Shown: piece by piece, positions 40,425 through 51,762 of the stretch
Position numbering within the stretch: position 1 is the first letter of the stretch
Layout of the letters: every line of letters starts with the position of its first letter
From: Mycolicibacterium neworleansense
Lineage (GTDB): Bacteria; Actinomycetota; Actinomycetes; Mycobacteriales; Mycobacteriaceae
Assembly (NCBI RefSeq): GCF_001245615.1
Contig: NZ_CWKH01000001.1
Span: 2,604,001 to 2,668,000, forward strand
Direction of reading: 5' to 3'
DNA: 64,000 bases
Notes under the pieces: generated by a model
Told to the model about the DNA's origin: nothing
Database searches by the model: none
Seen by the model: only the letters and a program-made list of their open reading frames with translations
Position numbers and translations under genes: made by a program

Positions 40425-41063
40425 ATGACCCGGGTCGTTCTGGGTTCGGCATCGACAGGCCGGCTTGGCGTTCTGCGCCAGGCCGGCCTCGATCCGTTGG
40501 TGGTGGTATCCGGTGTCGACGAGGACGCGGTGACGGCGTCGCTGGCCGGGGCGCCGCCCGAGCGGGTGGTGAGCGGACTGGCCGCGGCCAAGGCCGACGA
40601 GGTCCTCACCCACCTACCCGCGGCCATCGCCGCGGACTGTGTGGTGATCGGCTGCGACTCGATGCTGTTTCTCGACGGGCAACTGTGCGGCAAGCCCGGT
40701 GACGTCGATACGGCGCGGAAGCAGTGGCAGGCGATGTCGGGCCGGACCGCGCAGCTGTTTTCGGGCCATGCCGTCCTTGTTGTGCGTGACGGTGCCGTCA
40801 CCCATCGCCTCGCCGATACCGGCGTCACCGCAGTGCATTTCGGCTCACCGACCGAAGGTGATCTCAACGCGTATCTCTACAGTGGTGAACCCCTCGGTGT
40901 CGCAGGCGGATTCACGCTCGACGGGCTGGGCGGCTGGTTCGTCGAGGGCATCGAGGGTGACCCGTCGAACGTGATCGGGCTGAGCCTGCCCTTGCTGCGC
41001 CGGATGCTCGCCGCGGCCGGGATTTCCGTTGCCGATCTGTGGGAATCTCGCCCGATCGGCTGA
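40425..41063 (+). CDS. maf: Maf-family nucleotide pyrophosphatase
   Basis: 212 residues. Maf proteins hydrolyse non-canonical or modified nucleoside triphosphates to monophosphates. The opening [16 protein letters not shown] and the [16 protein letters not shown] segment carry the phosphate-binding and catalytic residues. It starts directly after the accE5 stop (TAG-ATG), so it belongs to the accD5 operon. A hairpin terminator follows. Confidence 0.94.
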   Translation: MTRVVLGSASTGRLGVLRQAGLDPLVVVSGVDEDAVTASLAGAPPERVVSGLAAAKADEVLTHLPAAIAADCVVIGCDSMLFLDGQLCGKPGDVDTARKQWQAMSGRTAQLFSGHAVLVVRDGAVTHRLADTGVTAVHFGSPTEGDLNAYLYSGEPLGVAGGFTLDGLGGWFVEGIEGDPSNVIGLSLPLLRRMLAAAGISVADLWESRPIG

Positions 41064-41066
41064 CCA

Positions 41067-41092
41067 CCCGCCGCGCCGGCTATCGCGGCGGG
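41067..41092. terminator. Bidirectional terminator after maf
   Basis: Perfect 9-base arms CCCGCCGCG and CGCGGCGGG with an 8-base loop, placed between the convergent maf and phosphatase-like genes; it overlaps the end of the latter. Confidence 0.7.
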
Positions 41093-41757
41093 GCGATGAT
41101 GTTTGGCGATTCGGTATGGATGCGGTCCACTGTCGTGGACAGCTTCATGCCGGGTGGGAAACCTGACTTGGCCGGGTAGATCGTCACCCGCCAGATGCTG
41201 TTCAGATCGTTCGCGGTGAAACAGGTCTTGTCCAGGCACGGCACGCATTGCTGGTTTGGACTGCACCCGTCGACAACGGGAATTCCCAACTTGTTGATGA
41301 TCCGGTAGATGTTCTCGGTATTGCCGCCGACCAAGGCAGTGCTGCCGGCGGGGAGGTTCGTCACGGCTTGGACGATCGGCTCTGCCGCGGCTTCGGCCGG
41401 GGTGCTGGGATCGCCATTGGGCAGCTGCACCACAGGCAGCCCGAGAGGGGCTGCGGTGTAGGACACAGTCTGCTTCGAGCGCAGCGCGCTGGATGAGTAG
41501 ACGTTCGTGAACTTCACGTCATGCAGTACGGCCGCCACTGCCTTCCCGTGGTGTATCCCGTTGGCGGACAAGGGCAGAGCCGGGTCACTGAATACGGGTT
41601 CGCCGTGCTCGACGATGTACACCACCGTGGGGCCTCGATCCGGTGCCGCGCGCCCGATACCGGCTCCGGCGGTCAAGGACAGAGCACATGCGAGCGTGGC
41701 CGCTGCCGCGAGCCAGGGGACAGCGGCGGGCATCGTTCGATTCGTCCGTCCGGCCAT
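41080..41757 (-). CDS. Secreted histidine-phosphatase-fold protein, probably inactive
   Basis: 225 residues. A signal peptide (helix near 13-35, cleavage near GRAA-P) precedes a histidine-phosphatase-like domain. The catalytic RHG box reads EHGE (50-53): the histidine is kept but the arginine is Glu. The second histidine region reads VGGNTEN where VGHxxT is expected. With both changes catalysis is unlikely; it could bind a phosphorylated ligand. Four cysteines (CSPNQQCVPCLDKTC) may form two disulfides. The start has GGGAGG upstream. Confidence 0.75.
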   Translation of the reverse strand: MAGRTNRTMPAAVPWLAAAATLACALSLTAGAGIGRAAPDRGPTVVYIVEHGEPVFSDPALPLSANGIHHGKAVAAVLHDVKFTNVYSSSALRSKQTVSYTAAPLGLPVVQLPNGDPSTPAEAAAEPIVQAVTNLPAGSTALVGGNTENIYRIINKLGIPVVDGCSPNQQCVPCLDKTCFTANDLNSIWRVTIYPAKSGFPPGMKLSTTVDRIHTESPNIIAPPR

Positions 41758-41991
41758 GAATGGGCCTCCCTTGTCATCGTTCTCACGAAATCCGGTCGCC
41801 GCCTTGCCTTTTGGCCCGGCCTCGAATGAGCAAGCTATCGACACGCCAGCCGTCGCCCGATACAAAATCCCGGTGATCGAGACCACGATTTGTGACCAGT
41901 GAGACTGCAGTGACCAAATTGCAACCTTTTGAGTGGCGGCGCGCCGGGCCGATGTCCCGAATAGTCTCAACCAGGGGTTGACACTGGGCCG

Positions 41992-42219
41992 ATGCCGATC
42001 GAAGAAACAATGTGGGATGTTCGCGTGGCACGCGACTTCGAGACTTGCGACCTGGAGCGGCTGCGCGCCGCATTCGCCGACATCATCACCAAGCGGCTGT
42101 CGCCGGGCAAGCGACTGCTCCGGGTGGTGACGTGGTCTCAGAACGGCGGCTCACTGTTCCGGGCCAACAACGGCGTCCGACGCTACGCCGTGGCCTACGA
42201 GGTGGCGTTCACCGCGTAA
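41992..42219 (+). CDS. Hypothetical protein, 75 residues
   Basis: A short gene with strongly mycobacterial third-base use, starting at ATG 41992. No family is recognised. It is probably a compact alpha/beta protein with a basic middle (TKRLSPGKRLLRVVTW), no membrane segment and one cysteine. It ends 12 bases before the convergent membrane protein gene. Function unknown. Confidence 0.6.
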   Translation: MPIEETMWDVRVARDFETCDLERLRAAFADIITKRLSPGKRLLRVVTWSQNGGSLFRANNGVRRYAVAYEVAFTA

Positions 42220-42231
42220 CCGCCGGCCAGC

Positions 42232-42972
42232 TCACCGCCGCGGCGCCCCGTCGAGCTTCGGAACCATGTTTCCGGGTTTGGCCGGCGCGAGAACCTTTCC
42301 GTGCGCGTCGACGATCGGCGAGTCGGTGACCAACTGCACCCCCGGATTCAGGAAATAGGGCTGTGACTTGATCTCGTTGGACTGCCCGATATCGCGAGTG
42401 GTGCACGCGTCGGAAGCGGCGTTGTCGACTTGCGGGACATCGGGTTCCCAGCTCAGATTGGCCGTTATCGGTGCCGGATTGACACCTGCGGGTGCGTATC
42501 GGCTGACATGAGTTACGCACTGGTAGCGGCCCTTTGGGTTGTGCATGAACTCTTTGAAGCCACTCTCGACCACGTTCGGCGGCTGCAGGTAATACACCTC
42601 AAGACTGACCCGTGGTGACGACCCTTGCGACTTCTCTACGTATCCGATGATCGGAAGCGCACCGCGGTCCTCGGGCTTCGGCGGCTGGTACGCCGCCACC
42701 GCCGCGTTCCAATCGTCTTTCTTCTTCTGCTCGGCTTCGGAAGCCTCCTTGTCGCGTTCCGTCGACCAGGCCAGCCAGGCCAAGATGAATGCGGCGACGA
42801 TGACGAACAGGCCGCCGAGGGCCTGCATGCCGTAGGCGGCCTCACTCGGTTCGTTGGCTTCGGGGTTCTTGTACTTCCAGGACTCGGTGGCCCACCAGAT
42901 CTTCCGGGGCCGCAGCAGCATGAACAGTCCGAGCGGTACGCCGATGACGATGCAGAGGATCGCAACTCCCAC
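42232..42972 (-). CDS. Membrane protein of unknown function (paralogue A, DUF6199-like N-terminus)
   Basis: 246 residues. Two transmembrane helices (about 2-22 and 50-70) flank a cytoplasmic PRKIWWATESWKYKNPEANEPSEAAYG motif; the remaining 170 residues are outside and carry a few cysteines. The C-terminal half shares order with the gene at 44387-45115 (VIGY, then EVYYLxP, then PKL), so these are paralogues on both sides of sseA-sufE. The GTG start has TAGGCT six bases upstream (leaderless pattern). Function unknown. Confidence 0.75.
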   Translation of the reverse strand: MGVAILCIVIGVPLGLFMLLRPRKIWWATESWKYKNPEANEPSEAAYGMQALGGLFVIVAAFILAWLAWSTERDKEASEAEQKKKDDWNAAVAAYQPPKPEDRGALPIIGYVEKSQGSSPRVSLEVYYLQPPNVVESGFKEFMHNPKGRYQCVTHVSRYAPAGVNPAPITANLSWEPDVPQVDNAASDACTTRDIGQSNEIKSQPYFLNPGVQLVTDSPIVDAHGKVLAPAKPGNMVPKLDGAPRR

Positions 42973-42978
42973 GAGAGC

Positions 42979-42984
42979 AGCCTA
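42979..42984 (-). promoter_or_regulatory. Leaderless -10 box of paralogue A
   Basis: TAGGCT on the minus strand, six bases before the GTG start at 42972. Confidence 0.4.
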
Positions 42985-43063
42985 AGTCCGCCCTACGGGC
43001 CCAGAATGCACGAATATGTGCCGGTCGCGGACACTGCCACGCCGCGGATATCCGGACCGACGG

Positions 43064-43075
43064 TACGCTCTTGGT

Positions 43076-43078
<3 letters not shown>
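43064..43078 (+). promoter_or_regulatory. Leaderless promoter of sseA
   Basis: TACGCT (43064-43069), six bases, GTG at 43076. This fixes the sseA start in an otherwise open upstream frame. Confidence 0.45.
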
Positions 43079-43959
<881 letters not shown>

Positions 43960-43963
<4 letters not shown>

Positions 43964-44376
43964 CATTGCCGGACGCCCTGGCCGAAGTCGTCTCCGACTT
44001 CCAGGAGGTGGCCGGCCAGGACAAGTTGCAGCTGCTCCTGGAGTTCGCCAACGAGTTGCCGCCGTTGCCGGCACACCTCGAAGAGGCGGCGATGGAGCCG
44101 GTTCCGGAGTGCCAGTCGCCGCTGTTTCTGGACGTCGACGCGTCCGACCGGGGCAAGGTCCGGCTGTACTTCAGCGCTCCCCCGGAGGCTCCGACGACGC
44201 GCGGCTTCGCCGCGATCCTGGCCACCGGCCTGGACGGCCAGTCCGCCGATGACATCTTGGCGGTGCCCGACGACTTCTACACCGCGCTGGGCCTGGCCGC
44301 GCTGATCAGCCCGCTGCGACTGCGCGGCATGTCGGCAATGCTGACCCGGATCAAGCGGCGGCTGCGCGCGGCCTGA
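43960..44376 (+). CDS. SufE-family sulfur-transfer protein (Rv3284 homologue)
   Basis: 138 residues. SufE accepts sulfur on a loop cysteine, here C51 in [12 protein letters not shown], and passes it to iron-sulfur assembly. The [19 protein letters not shown] tail is conserved in the family. It is co-translated with sseA (GTG start overlapping the TGA), so SseA may be the donor instead of the usual cysteine desulfurase; that is inference from position. Confidence 0.92.
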
Positions 44377-44386
44377 GGCCGACCTG

Positions 44387-45115
44387 TTACGGGTCCGGGT
44401 ACATCTTCTCGGGGAGTTTCGGGACGACGTTGCCCGAGGCCGCGGGCAGGATCTCGGCTCCGTACCGATCCACGATGGCCGAGTCGGTGGCGACCGGCGG
44501 TGGCACCGAGCCGTCGATGAACCGTGACGTTTCGTGAACCTTGCGGCCAACGCCCCGATGGCAGCGGTCAGACTTGGCCATGTCACCGAGTCCCTTGGGC
44601 GCCCAAAACAATTCCGGGTTCACGAGCAGTGAGGCGTCCTTGGCCCGGCCTTCCCCGGCGGAGGTGTAGCACGGGAAGTTCGACTTGTACGGCCGGTGGC
44701 TTGCCGAGTCGCGCACCGCCTCACGCACCGATTCACCAGGCGCCAGGTAGTACACGGTGACCTCGAGGCTTTTGGGAAACTTCTGGGTGAAGTAGCCGAT
44801 CACCGGCAGCGGCCCGCGCTTCTCGGGCGGTGGAGCCACGAAGGCAGCCTCGGCGGCTTGACGCTGTTCCTGCGCTTCGCGGCGGCTCTTCCGCTGGAAG
44901 TCGCTGTGAATGATCGACGCGCCCACGAACAGCGCCAGCAGGATCACGAAAACCCCGCCCGCCCGGGTCATCCCGTAGGCCGCGTCGCTCGGCTCGTTGG
45001 CCTCCGGATCGCGGAACTTCCAGGACTGTGTCGCCCACCAGATGCGCCTCGGTGAAGCCACCAACACCGCGCCCACCAACACGCCCACGAGAATGACCAA
45101 TATCGCCGCACCCAC
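44387..45115 (-). CDS. Membrane protein of unknown function (paralogue B)
   Basis: 242 residues from GTG 45115. The layout is as in the paralogue at 42232-42972: helix, PRRIWWATQSWKFRDPEANEPSDAAYG, second helix, then a long outer domain with GPLPVIGYFTQKF and EVTVYYLAPGESV. TACTGT stands six bases before the start. The two copies share the cytoplasmic motif strongly and the outer part weakly, so they probably do related but not identical jobs. Convergent with sufE. Confidence 0.75.
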   Translation of the reverse strand: MGAAILVILVGVLVGAVLVASPRRIWWATQSWKFRDPEANEPSDAAYGMTRAGGVFVILLALFVGASIIHSDFQRKSRREAQEQRQAAEAAFVAPPPEKRGPLPVIGYFTQKFPKSLEVTVYYLAPGESVREAVRDSASHRPYKSNFPCYTSAGEGRAKDASLLVNPELFWAPKGLGDMAKSDRCHRGVGRKVHETSRFIDGSVPPPVATDSAIVDRYGAEILPAASGNVVPKLPEKMYPDP

Positions 45116-45272
45116 GGGCCAACAGTAATAGCGTAGGGTCCTCCGTCGTGACGGCAATTTCGCACGTCAACAGGACCGATGTGGCGATCGACGGATTTCG
45201 GCCAAAACCTACTCACCGGTAACCGATACCGGATTGGGAAGCCTCAAGGTGCGGCGCATAAACTGCCCGCGA

Positions 45273-47116
<1,844 letters not shown>

Positions 47117-47130
47117 CGCCCAGTCGTTTT

Positions 47131-47174
47131 CCGCGAGGCTGTAGTCACCGCAACCGGTGGCTGCAGCCTCGCGG
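47131..47174 (+). terminator. Terminator of accA3
   Basis: Long hairpin: CCGCGAGGCTGTAG pairs with CTGCAGCCTCGCGG (one G-U), with an inner TCACC/GGTGG stem. It begins 15 bases after the accA3 stop. Confidence 0.75.
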
Positions 47175-47209
47175 TGTTTCCGGCGGGGAGCTGTGGAACG
47201 CTGGGTCCT

Positions 47210-47542
47210 GTGGAACCTGTGGAGATCAACAACGGCCAGTGGTATCTGCGCGGATTGCGTGCCGATGACCGCGTCGACGACCGGCCCGCGCTCACCGATC
47301 TGGGCGAGGACGACCTGGACTACGTTCACGACGCGGCGGACGGCTGGGCCGACGACACCCGTTACACCTGGGCGGTATGCGAACCGACCACCGGGGAGCT
47401 GCTCGCCGAGGTCATCCTCGATCCCGTCACCGGATTCCTGAGCAGTCGCGGCCGCCCCGGCTTCGAGGACGCCGCCGCCATATCGGAGGACACCGTCCGG
47501 CGATACGCGACGCAGGTGCTCGGGCTGGAGGTGCACACGTGA
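47210..47542 (+). CDS. Small hypothetical protein with GNAT-like N-terminus
   Basis: 110 residues from GTG 47210. The stretch [20 protein letters not shown] followed by [24 protein letters not shown] resembles the first strands of a Gcn5-type acetyltransferase, but the acetyl-CoA loop and the rest are missing, so it is short for an active enzyme. It overlaps the mdh start (GTGA) and may be co-translated with it. Function unknown. Confidence 0.6.
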   Translation: MEPVEINNGQWYLRGLRADDRVDDRPALTDLGEDDLDYVHDAADGWADDTRYTWAVCEPTTGELLAEVILDPVTGFLSSRGRPGFEDAAAISEDTVRRYATQVLGLEVHT

Positions 47543-48534
47543 GCACGCCCGCGAACCCCAAGGTAGTCACGGTCACCGGCGCGGCCGGCCAGATCGGTTA
47601 TGCCGCCCTGTTCCGCATCGGGGCCGGCGCCCTGCTGGGACGCGACGTACCCGTGAAGCTGCGCCTGCTGGAGCTGCCTTCGGCGATCCGCGCGGCCGAA
47701 GGCGTCGTCATGGAGCTCGTCGACAGTGCCTTCGATCTGCTGGTCGACATCGAGATCCACGACGACCCGGTGCGCGCGTTCGACGGCGTCGACGTCGCGC
47801 TGCTGGTCGGGGCCAGGCCCCGCAGTAAAGGCATGGAGCGTGCCGACCTGCTGGCGGCCAACGCCGCGATCTTCGCCGAGTCCGGCAAGGCCCTCAATTC
47901 CGGCGCGGCCAGGGATGTACGCGTCGTCGTGGTCGGCAACCCGGCGAACACCAACGCGCTGGTGGCCGCGGCCCATGCGCCCGACATCCCGGCTGAGCGA
48001 TTCACCGCGCTGACCCGGCTCGACCACAACCGAGCCGTCGCGGCGCTGGCCACCCACGCCGGTGTGCACGTCACCGATGTGTCGCGGGTGACGGTCTGGG
48101 GCAACCACTCGCCGACCATGTACCCCGATATCTTCCACGCGGTCGTAGACGGGCGGCCGGGATCCGACTATGCGGCCGACACCAATTGGCTGACCGATGA
48201 TTTCATTCCGACCGTGGCCACCCGCGGTACCGCGATCATCGAGGCCCGCGGCACCTCATCGGCGGCATCGGCCGCCAACGCCGCCATCGATCATGTCCGG
48301 GACTGGGTGGACGGCACCGACCCCGACGACTGGACCTCGGTGGCGCTGCCCTCCCCCGGTGTCTACGGAGTGCCCGAGGGTGTGGTGGCCTCGTTGCCGG
48401 TGCGGGCCATTGACGGTGCGTGGAAGATCGTGGAGGGGCTGGAGATCAACGAGTTCTCCCGGGCCCGTATCGATGCCTCGGTGGCCGAGCTGCTCGACGA
48501 GCGCCACGCGGTCGAACGGTTGGGCCTGCTGTAG
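47539..48534 (+). CDS. mdh: Malate dehydrogenase
   Basis: 331 residues. NAD-linked oxidation of malate to oxaloacetate in the citric acid cycle. The [15 protein letters not shown] loop, [10 protein letters not shown], the LDHNRA segment with catalytic Asp and the [11 protein letters not shown] loop with catalytic His are present. GTG start overlaps the preceding small gene by four bases. M. tuberculosis has mdh (Rv1240) elsewhere, so this position differs. Confidence 0.95.
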   Translation: MSTPANPKVVTVTGAAGQIGYAALFRIGAGALLGRDVPVKLRLLELPSAIRAAEGVVMELVDSAFDLLVDIEIHDDPVRAFDGVDVALLVGARPRSKGMERADLLAANAAIFAESGKALNSGAARDVRVVVVGNPANTNALVAAAHAPDIPAERFTALTRLDHNRAVAALATHAGVHVTDVSRVTVWGNHSPTMYPDIFHAVVDGRPGSDYAADTNWLTDDFIPTVATRGTAIIEARGTSSAASAANAAIDHVRDWVDGTDPDDWTSVALPSPGVYGVPEGVVASLPVRAIDGAWKIVEGLEINEFSRARIDASVAELLDERHAVERLGLL

Positions 48535-48630
48535 TCCGTCGGCGGCTTTCACCCACCGTGAATCGTGCGGAATAGGCAGGCCGGCACCCCGGACTGTATG
48601 GTGTGGCGGCTCGGCCGCACTGTGATCTTC

Positions 48631-48645
48631 TAGCCTCTGCGCATG
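48631..48645 (+). promoter_or_regulatory. Leaderless promoter of the SDR gene
   Basis: TAGCCT (48631-48636), six bases, ATG at 48643; same hexamer and spacing as before the LCP gene. Confidence 0.45.
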
Positions 48646-49392
48646 CCATCTCATCCTTCGGCACACCCGTTCGCAGGCCGGACCATCGTCCTCATCGGCG
48701 GTGGTTCAGGCATCGGTCTGGCTACCGCCCGCCTGGTCACTGCGGGGAAGGGCACGGTCGTGTTGGGTGGGCGCACGCCCGAACGACTGGCCGCCGCCGC
48801 GGCAACCCTCGGCCCGCAAGCCGGTTGGCATCAGGTCGATACCGCTGACCAGGATTCGATCGACGCGTTCTTCGATTTCGTCGGTACCAGATTCGGCTCC
48901 GTCCACGGCCTGTTCACCACCGCCGCCGACTACCTGACCGGTCCGATGGCCCGGCTCAGTGTGGACCAGGCCGCCACAGCGTTCGACTCCAAGTTCTGGG
49001 GGCAGTACCGCGTGGTCAAGTCGGCGATTCCGATGCTGAGCCCTGACGCCGCGATCGTGTTGATGTCGGGCGCCGCCAGTGCCCGCCCGGCCGCGGTCGC
49101 TCCTGCGTACAGCGCGGCGAACGCTGCGATCGAAGGCCTGGCCCGCGGTTTGGCTGTGGAATTGGCGCCGGTGACCGTCAACGCGATCGCCCCTGGCACG
49201 GTCGAGGGCAATCTGTGGAGCCAACGCGATCCCGCGATCCGGGAACAGGCGTTCGCCGCCTATCGCGACGCCTCCACCATCGGACGGTTGGCCGACGAGG
49301 ATGAGATCGCGCAGTCGGTGGGCTACCTGCTGAGCAGCCGGATCACCACCGGTTCCACCCTTTTCCCAGACGGCGGTTACGCCTTCCGCTGA
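48643..49392 (+). CDS. Short-chain dehydrogenase/reductase with altered active site
   Basis: 249 residues. The cofactor loop IGGGSGIGLA is intact and the NADPH-type second strand (GGRTPERL) is present. At the catalytic site the tyrosine is kept but the lysine is replaced: YxxxK reads YSAAN (about residue 150). Asn can be tolerated but activity may be weak or different. Substrate unknown. Leaderless promoter upstream; convergent with the MobA-like gene. Confidence 0.85.
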   Translation: MPSHPSAHPFAGRTIVLIGGGSGIGLATARLVTAGKGTVVLGGRTPERLAAAAATLGPQAGWHQVDTADQDSIDAFFDFVGTRFGSVHGLFTTAADYLTGPMARLSVDQAATAFDSKFWGQYRVVKSAIPMLSPDAAIVLMSGAASARPAAVAPAYSAANAAIEGLARGLAVELAPVTVNAIAPGTVEGNLWSQRDPAIREQAFAAYRDASTIGRLADEDEIAQSVGYLLSSRITTGSTLFPDGGYAFR

Positions 49393-49400
49393 TGGGCCCG

Positions 49401-49946
49401 TCAGCGTTCGTCGATGTCCAGGCCGGTGGCCAGGTCACCGCATTCCACGGCAACGACGTCGGCACGGCCGCGCAGGAACGCCCGGGCCCCCTGGTCGCCG
49501 CGCATCGCGGCGGACAACGCCGCCACGTGCCTGTGCGCCACGACGACGGGGTGACCGGGGCGGCCGTCGTAGGTGGCGCGGGCCAGGCCGGATTCGGCGC
49601 CGCGCGCCGCGCGCAGCACCCGGGTCACGACGCGGGCGCCGACATCCGGGGTGTCGACGGTGTGCAGGACGACCCATGCGGCCGGACCGGCGGCATGCAG
49701 CCCTTCGCGAACCGAAGCGCTCATGCCCTCGGCCCAGCGGGTGGCCACCACCGCGCGAGCCGGCGCGGGTACCTCGACCATCGCGGCACCCAGCACCACG
49801 ATCACGTCGTCACAACCGCCCTCATCGAGCGCGCTCACCGCCCGCGCAAGCCAATCGCCTTCATCGGCAAGAACTTTCGGCATCCCGAAGCGGCTGCCGG
49901 CGCCGGCGGCCAGCACCACCCCGGCAACTGCGTCGGCGTTCGGCAT
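49401..49946 (-). CDS. MobA-like nucleotidyltransferase
   Basis: 181 residues. The first strand and loop AGVVLAAGAGSRFGMPKVLAD carry the nucleotide-binding pattern of MobA/MocA-type molybdenum cofactor transferases; a THxVDTPDV-like segment (VLHTVDTPDVGA) would bind the metal. Many such genes accompany molybdoenzymes, but none is seen in this window, so the substrate is open. ATG at 49946 with CAGACT six bases upstream. Divergent from the STAS gene. Confidence 0.8.
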   Translation of the reverse strand: MPNADAVAGVVLAAGAGSRFGMPKVLADEGDWLARAVSALDEGGCDDVIVVLGAAMVEVPAPARAVVATRWAEGMSASVREGLHAAGPAAWVVLHTVDTPDVGARVVTRVLRAARGAESGLARATYDGRPGHPVVVAHRHVAALSAAMRGDQGARAFLRGRADVVAVECGDLATGLDIDER

Positions 49947-49989
49947 GCGAACAGTCTGACCTCGGAGTCTAAGAATCCACTCAGACAAA

Positions 49990-50043
49990 TTGTCCGGTGA
50001 CCTTGATCGCGGTAGGGTCCGTTACAGGTTGAGTTCACAGCCG
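49990..50043 (+). promoter_or_regulatory. Promoter and conserved leader of STAS gene 1
   Basis: TTGTCC (49990-49995), 17 bases, TAGGGT (50013-50018), then a 20-base leader block (50024-50043) identical to 60229-60248. Homologous promoter bases (TTGTYC, CCTTGAT in the spacer, TAGRGTCC) are shared with STAS gene 2. A perfect 12-base palindrome AATACATGTATT lies at 50112-50123 in the leader. Confidence 0.65.
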
Positions 50044-50142
50044 TAGCGAGCGTCATCGACATACGCGCGGAGAACTCGCATCTTGTCGACTGACGCCGCA
50101 CCAACAGTACGAATACATGTATTACGACTGATGGAGCCGTCC

Positions 50143-50565
50143 ATGACCGTCTTCTCGACGAACGCACTGATCGATCGGACCGACGAATCGCCTGCGACGT
50201 TTGCTACGTGCTGGCTGCCGCCGTCAACGGCGGTGATCAGCGCCCACGGCGAGATCGATGCCGTCAACGCTGCCGAATTCGCGGACTACGCGTTGCAGCA
50301 CACCGGCAAGGCCAAGCAGGTCGCGGTCGACCTCACCGATATCGAGTTCTTCGGTACCGCAGGGTTTTCCGCCCTCAGAGCGATGGACACCCACTGCTCG
50401 ACCACGTCGGTCGACTGGGTGTTGGTGCCCAGCAAGGCGGTGAGCCGGCTACTGCGTATCTGCGACCCGAATTCAGAGTTGCACACGTGCTACAGCGTGG
50501 CGGCGGCACTGTCCACGCTGAACGGCAAGACCCCGCTACTGCAGCTGGTCACGAAGTCGCGCTAG
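50143..50565 (+). CDS. STAS-domain anti-sigma-factor antagonist 1
   Basis: 140 residues. A STAS domain (about 25-125) binds an anti-sigma factor and frees its sigma factor; STAVISAHGEIDAVNAAEF and AVDLTDIEFFGTAGF are the family cores. The residue at the usual phosphorylation site is Thr72 (FFGTAG), so kinase control is possible. I chose ATG 50143 because it gives the same length as the paralogue at 60359 and has TGGAG upstream. It runs convergently into sigF, sharing 30 bases with its 3' end, and shares a leader block with the paralogue. Confidence 0.88.
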   Translation: MTVFSTNALIDRTDESPATFATCWLPPSTAVISAHGEIDAVNAAEFADYALQHTGKAKQVAVDLTDIEFFGTAGFSALRAMDTHCSTTSVDWVLVPSKAVSRLLRICDPNSELHTCYSVAAALSTLNGKTPLLQLVTKSR

Positions 50566-51288
50566 CGATTTCGCCAACAGCCGCGATACGTGCATCTGCG
50601 AGACACCGACACGCTCGGCGATCTGCGTCTGCGTCATGGATTCGAAGAACCGCAGCAACAGTACCGTTCGTTCCCGCTCGGGTAGCTGAGCGAGCAACGG
50701 CCGCAACGTTTCTCGATTGTCGATCTGATCCAGGCCGGTGTCCACGTCGCCGAGCGTGTCAACTATCGCCGGTGCGTCCTCGTCGCCCCCGCCGCCGCCG
50801 TCGATCGACAGGGTGTTGTACGAACTGCCCGCGACGAGCCCTTCGATCACCTCTTCGCGGTCCATGCCGAGCTCGTCGGCAAGCTCGGAGGCGGTCGGGG
50901 CGCGGCCCAGCCGCTGCGACAGCTCGGCAGTCGCCGCGCCGAGCCGCAGGTGCAGTTCCTTGAGCCGCCGCGGCACCTTCACCGACCAGCTGTTGTCCCG
51001 GAAGTGGCGCCGGACCTCCCCCATGATCGTCGGCACCGCGAACGAAACGAAGTCCGATCCGGCCTCCACGTCAAATCGGTTGACCGCGTTGACCAGGCCG
51101 ACCCGCGCCACCTGGGTCAAGTCTTCCCGAGGCTCGCCTCGGCCGTCGAACCGCCGCGCGATGTGGTCGGCGAGCGGCAGGCACCGCTCGACGATCCGCT
51201 CACGTTGGCGTTCGTAGGCCGACGAGTCCTCGGACAGTTCGCTGAGTTCGCGAAACATGTCGCGAACGTCCGCATATTCCGACGTCAC
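50536..51288 (-). CDS. sigF: RNA polymerase sigma factor SigF
   Basis: 250 residues. Regions 2-4 of a stress sigma factor: DLTQVARVGLVNAVNRFD and SFAVPTIMGEVRRHFRDN (region 2), LGMDREEVIEGL (region 3), ESMTQTQIAERVGVSQMHVSRLL (region 4). It is the mycobacterial relative of Bacillus sigma-B and directs stationary-phase and stress genes. The GTG start overlaps the rsbW stop by four bases. Its 3' end overlaps the STAS gene's 3' end on the other strand. Confidence 0.97.
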   Translation of the reverse strand: MTSEYADVRDMFRELSELSEDSSAYERQRERIVERCLPLADHIARRFDGRGEPREDLTQVARVGLVNAVNRFDVEAGSDFVSFAVPTIMGEVRRHFRDNSWSVKVPRRLKELHLRLGAATAELSQRLGRAPTASELADELGMDREEVIEGLVAGSSYNTLSIDGGGGGDEDAPAIVDTLGDVDTGLDQIDNRETLRPLLAQLPERERTVLLLRFFESMTQTQIAERVGVSQMHVSRLLAKSLARLRDQLQ

Positions 51289-51719
51289 CTCAGCAGGCTC
51301 GCTCGTCTCGTCGTCAGGGTGATGCCGAATACCTGGCCGGCGTCGGGCCCGTCACCGTCGGTGAAGGTGGTGACGGCGTCGGTCAGCGAGCTCAACACAT
51401 GCCAGCTGAAGCTGCCCGGTTCCACCACCGCGGCGCCCGTGCAGGTGGCGGAAGCGGTGATCACCACCGATTCGTCGCCCGGGTCAACGGTCAAATGCAG
51501 GCCCGAATCCGGGACGGCGGCCCGGATCAGAGCCGTGCAAGCCTCGTCCACGGCCAGCCGCAGATCAGCGACGACGTCGAAGTCAAGGTCTTCAAAGGCT
51601 GCCACCGCAGCTACAAGGGTGCGCACTACGGCCAGGTTCTCCAGCCTCGCAGCGACCCGAATCTCCACCGACCGCTCCGCGCGCTTCGGCGGCTTGGGTT
51701 GGCCCTGTTCGTCGGCCAT
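51285..51719 (-). CDS. rsbW: Anti-sigma-F factor RsbW/UsfX
   Basis: 144 residues. A GHKL ATPase that binds and inhibits SigF; the N-box DLRLAVDEACTALI (about 66-79) is present, but the classical G1 box is poorly conserved. Start MADEQGQPKPP at 51719 with GGGAGGTGAG upstream. First gene of rsbW-sigF. In M. tuberculosis usfX (Rv3287c) likewise precedes sigF. A 14-base palindrome ATCCCAGCTGGGAT lies at 51749-51762 upstream. Confidence 0.93.
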   Translation of the reverse strand: MADEQGQPKPPKRAERSVEIRVAARLENLAVVRTLVAAVAAFEDLDFDVVADLRLAVDEACTALIRAAVPDSGLHLTVDPGDESVVITASATCTGAAVVEPGSFSWHVLSSLTDAVTTFTDGDGPDAGQVFGITLTTRRASLLR

Positions 51720-51748
51720 CTCACCTCCCGGCATCTCGGACCGACAGT

Positions 51749-51762
51749 ATCCCAGCTGGGAT
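51749..51762. promoter_or_regulatory. Perfect palindrome before rsbW-sigF
   Basis: ATCCCAGCTGGGAT, 14 bases, 30 bases upstream of the rsbW start. On the minus strand GGGATACT overlaps one half and could be a -10 box, but no GTTT lies 15-17 bases further upstream, so I do not call it a SigF promoter. Confidence 0.35.
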
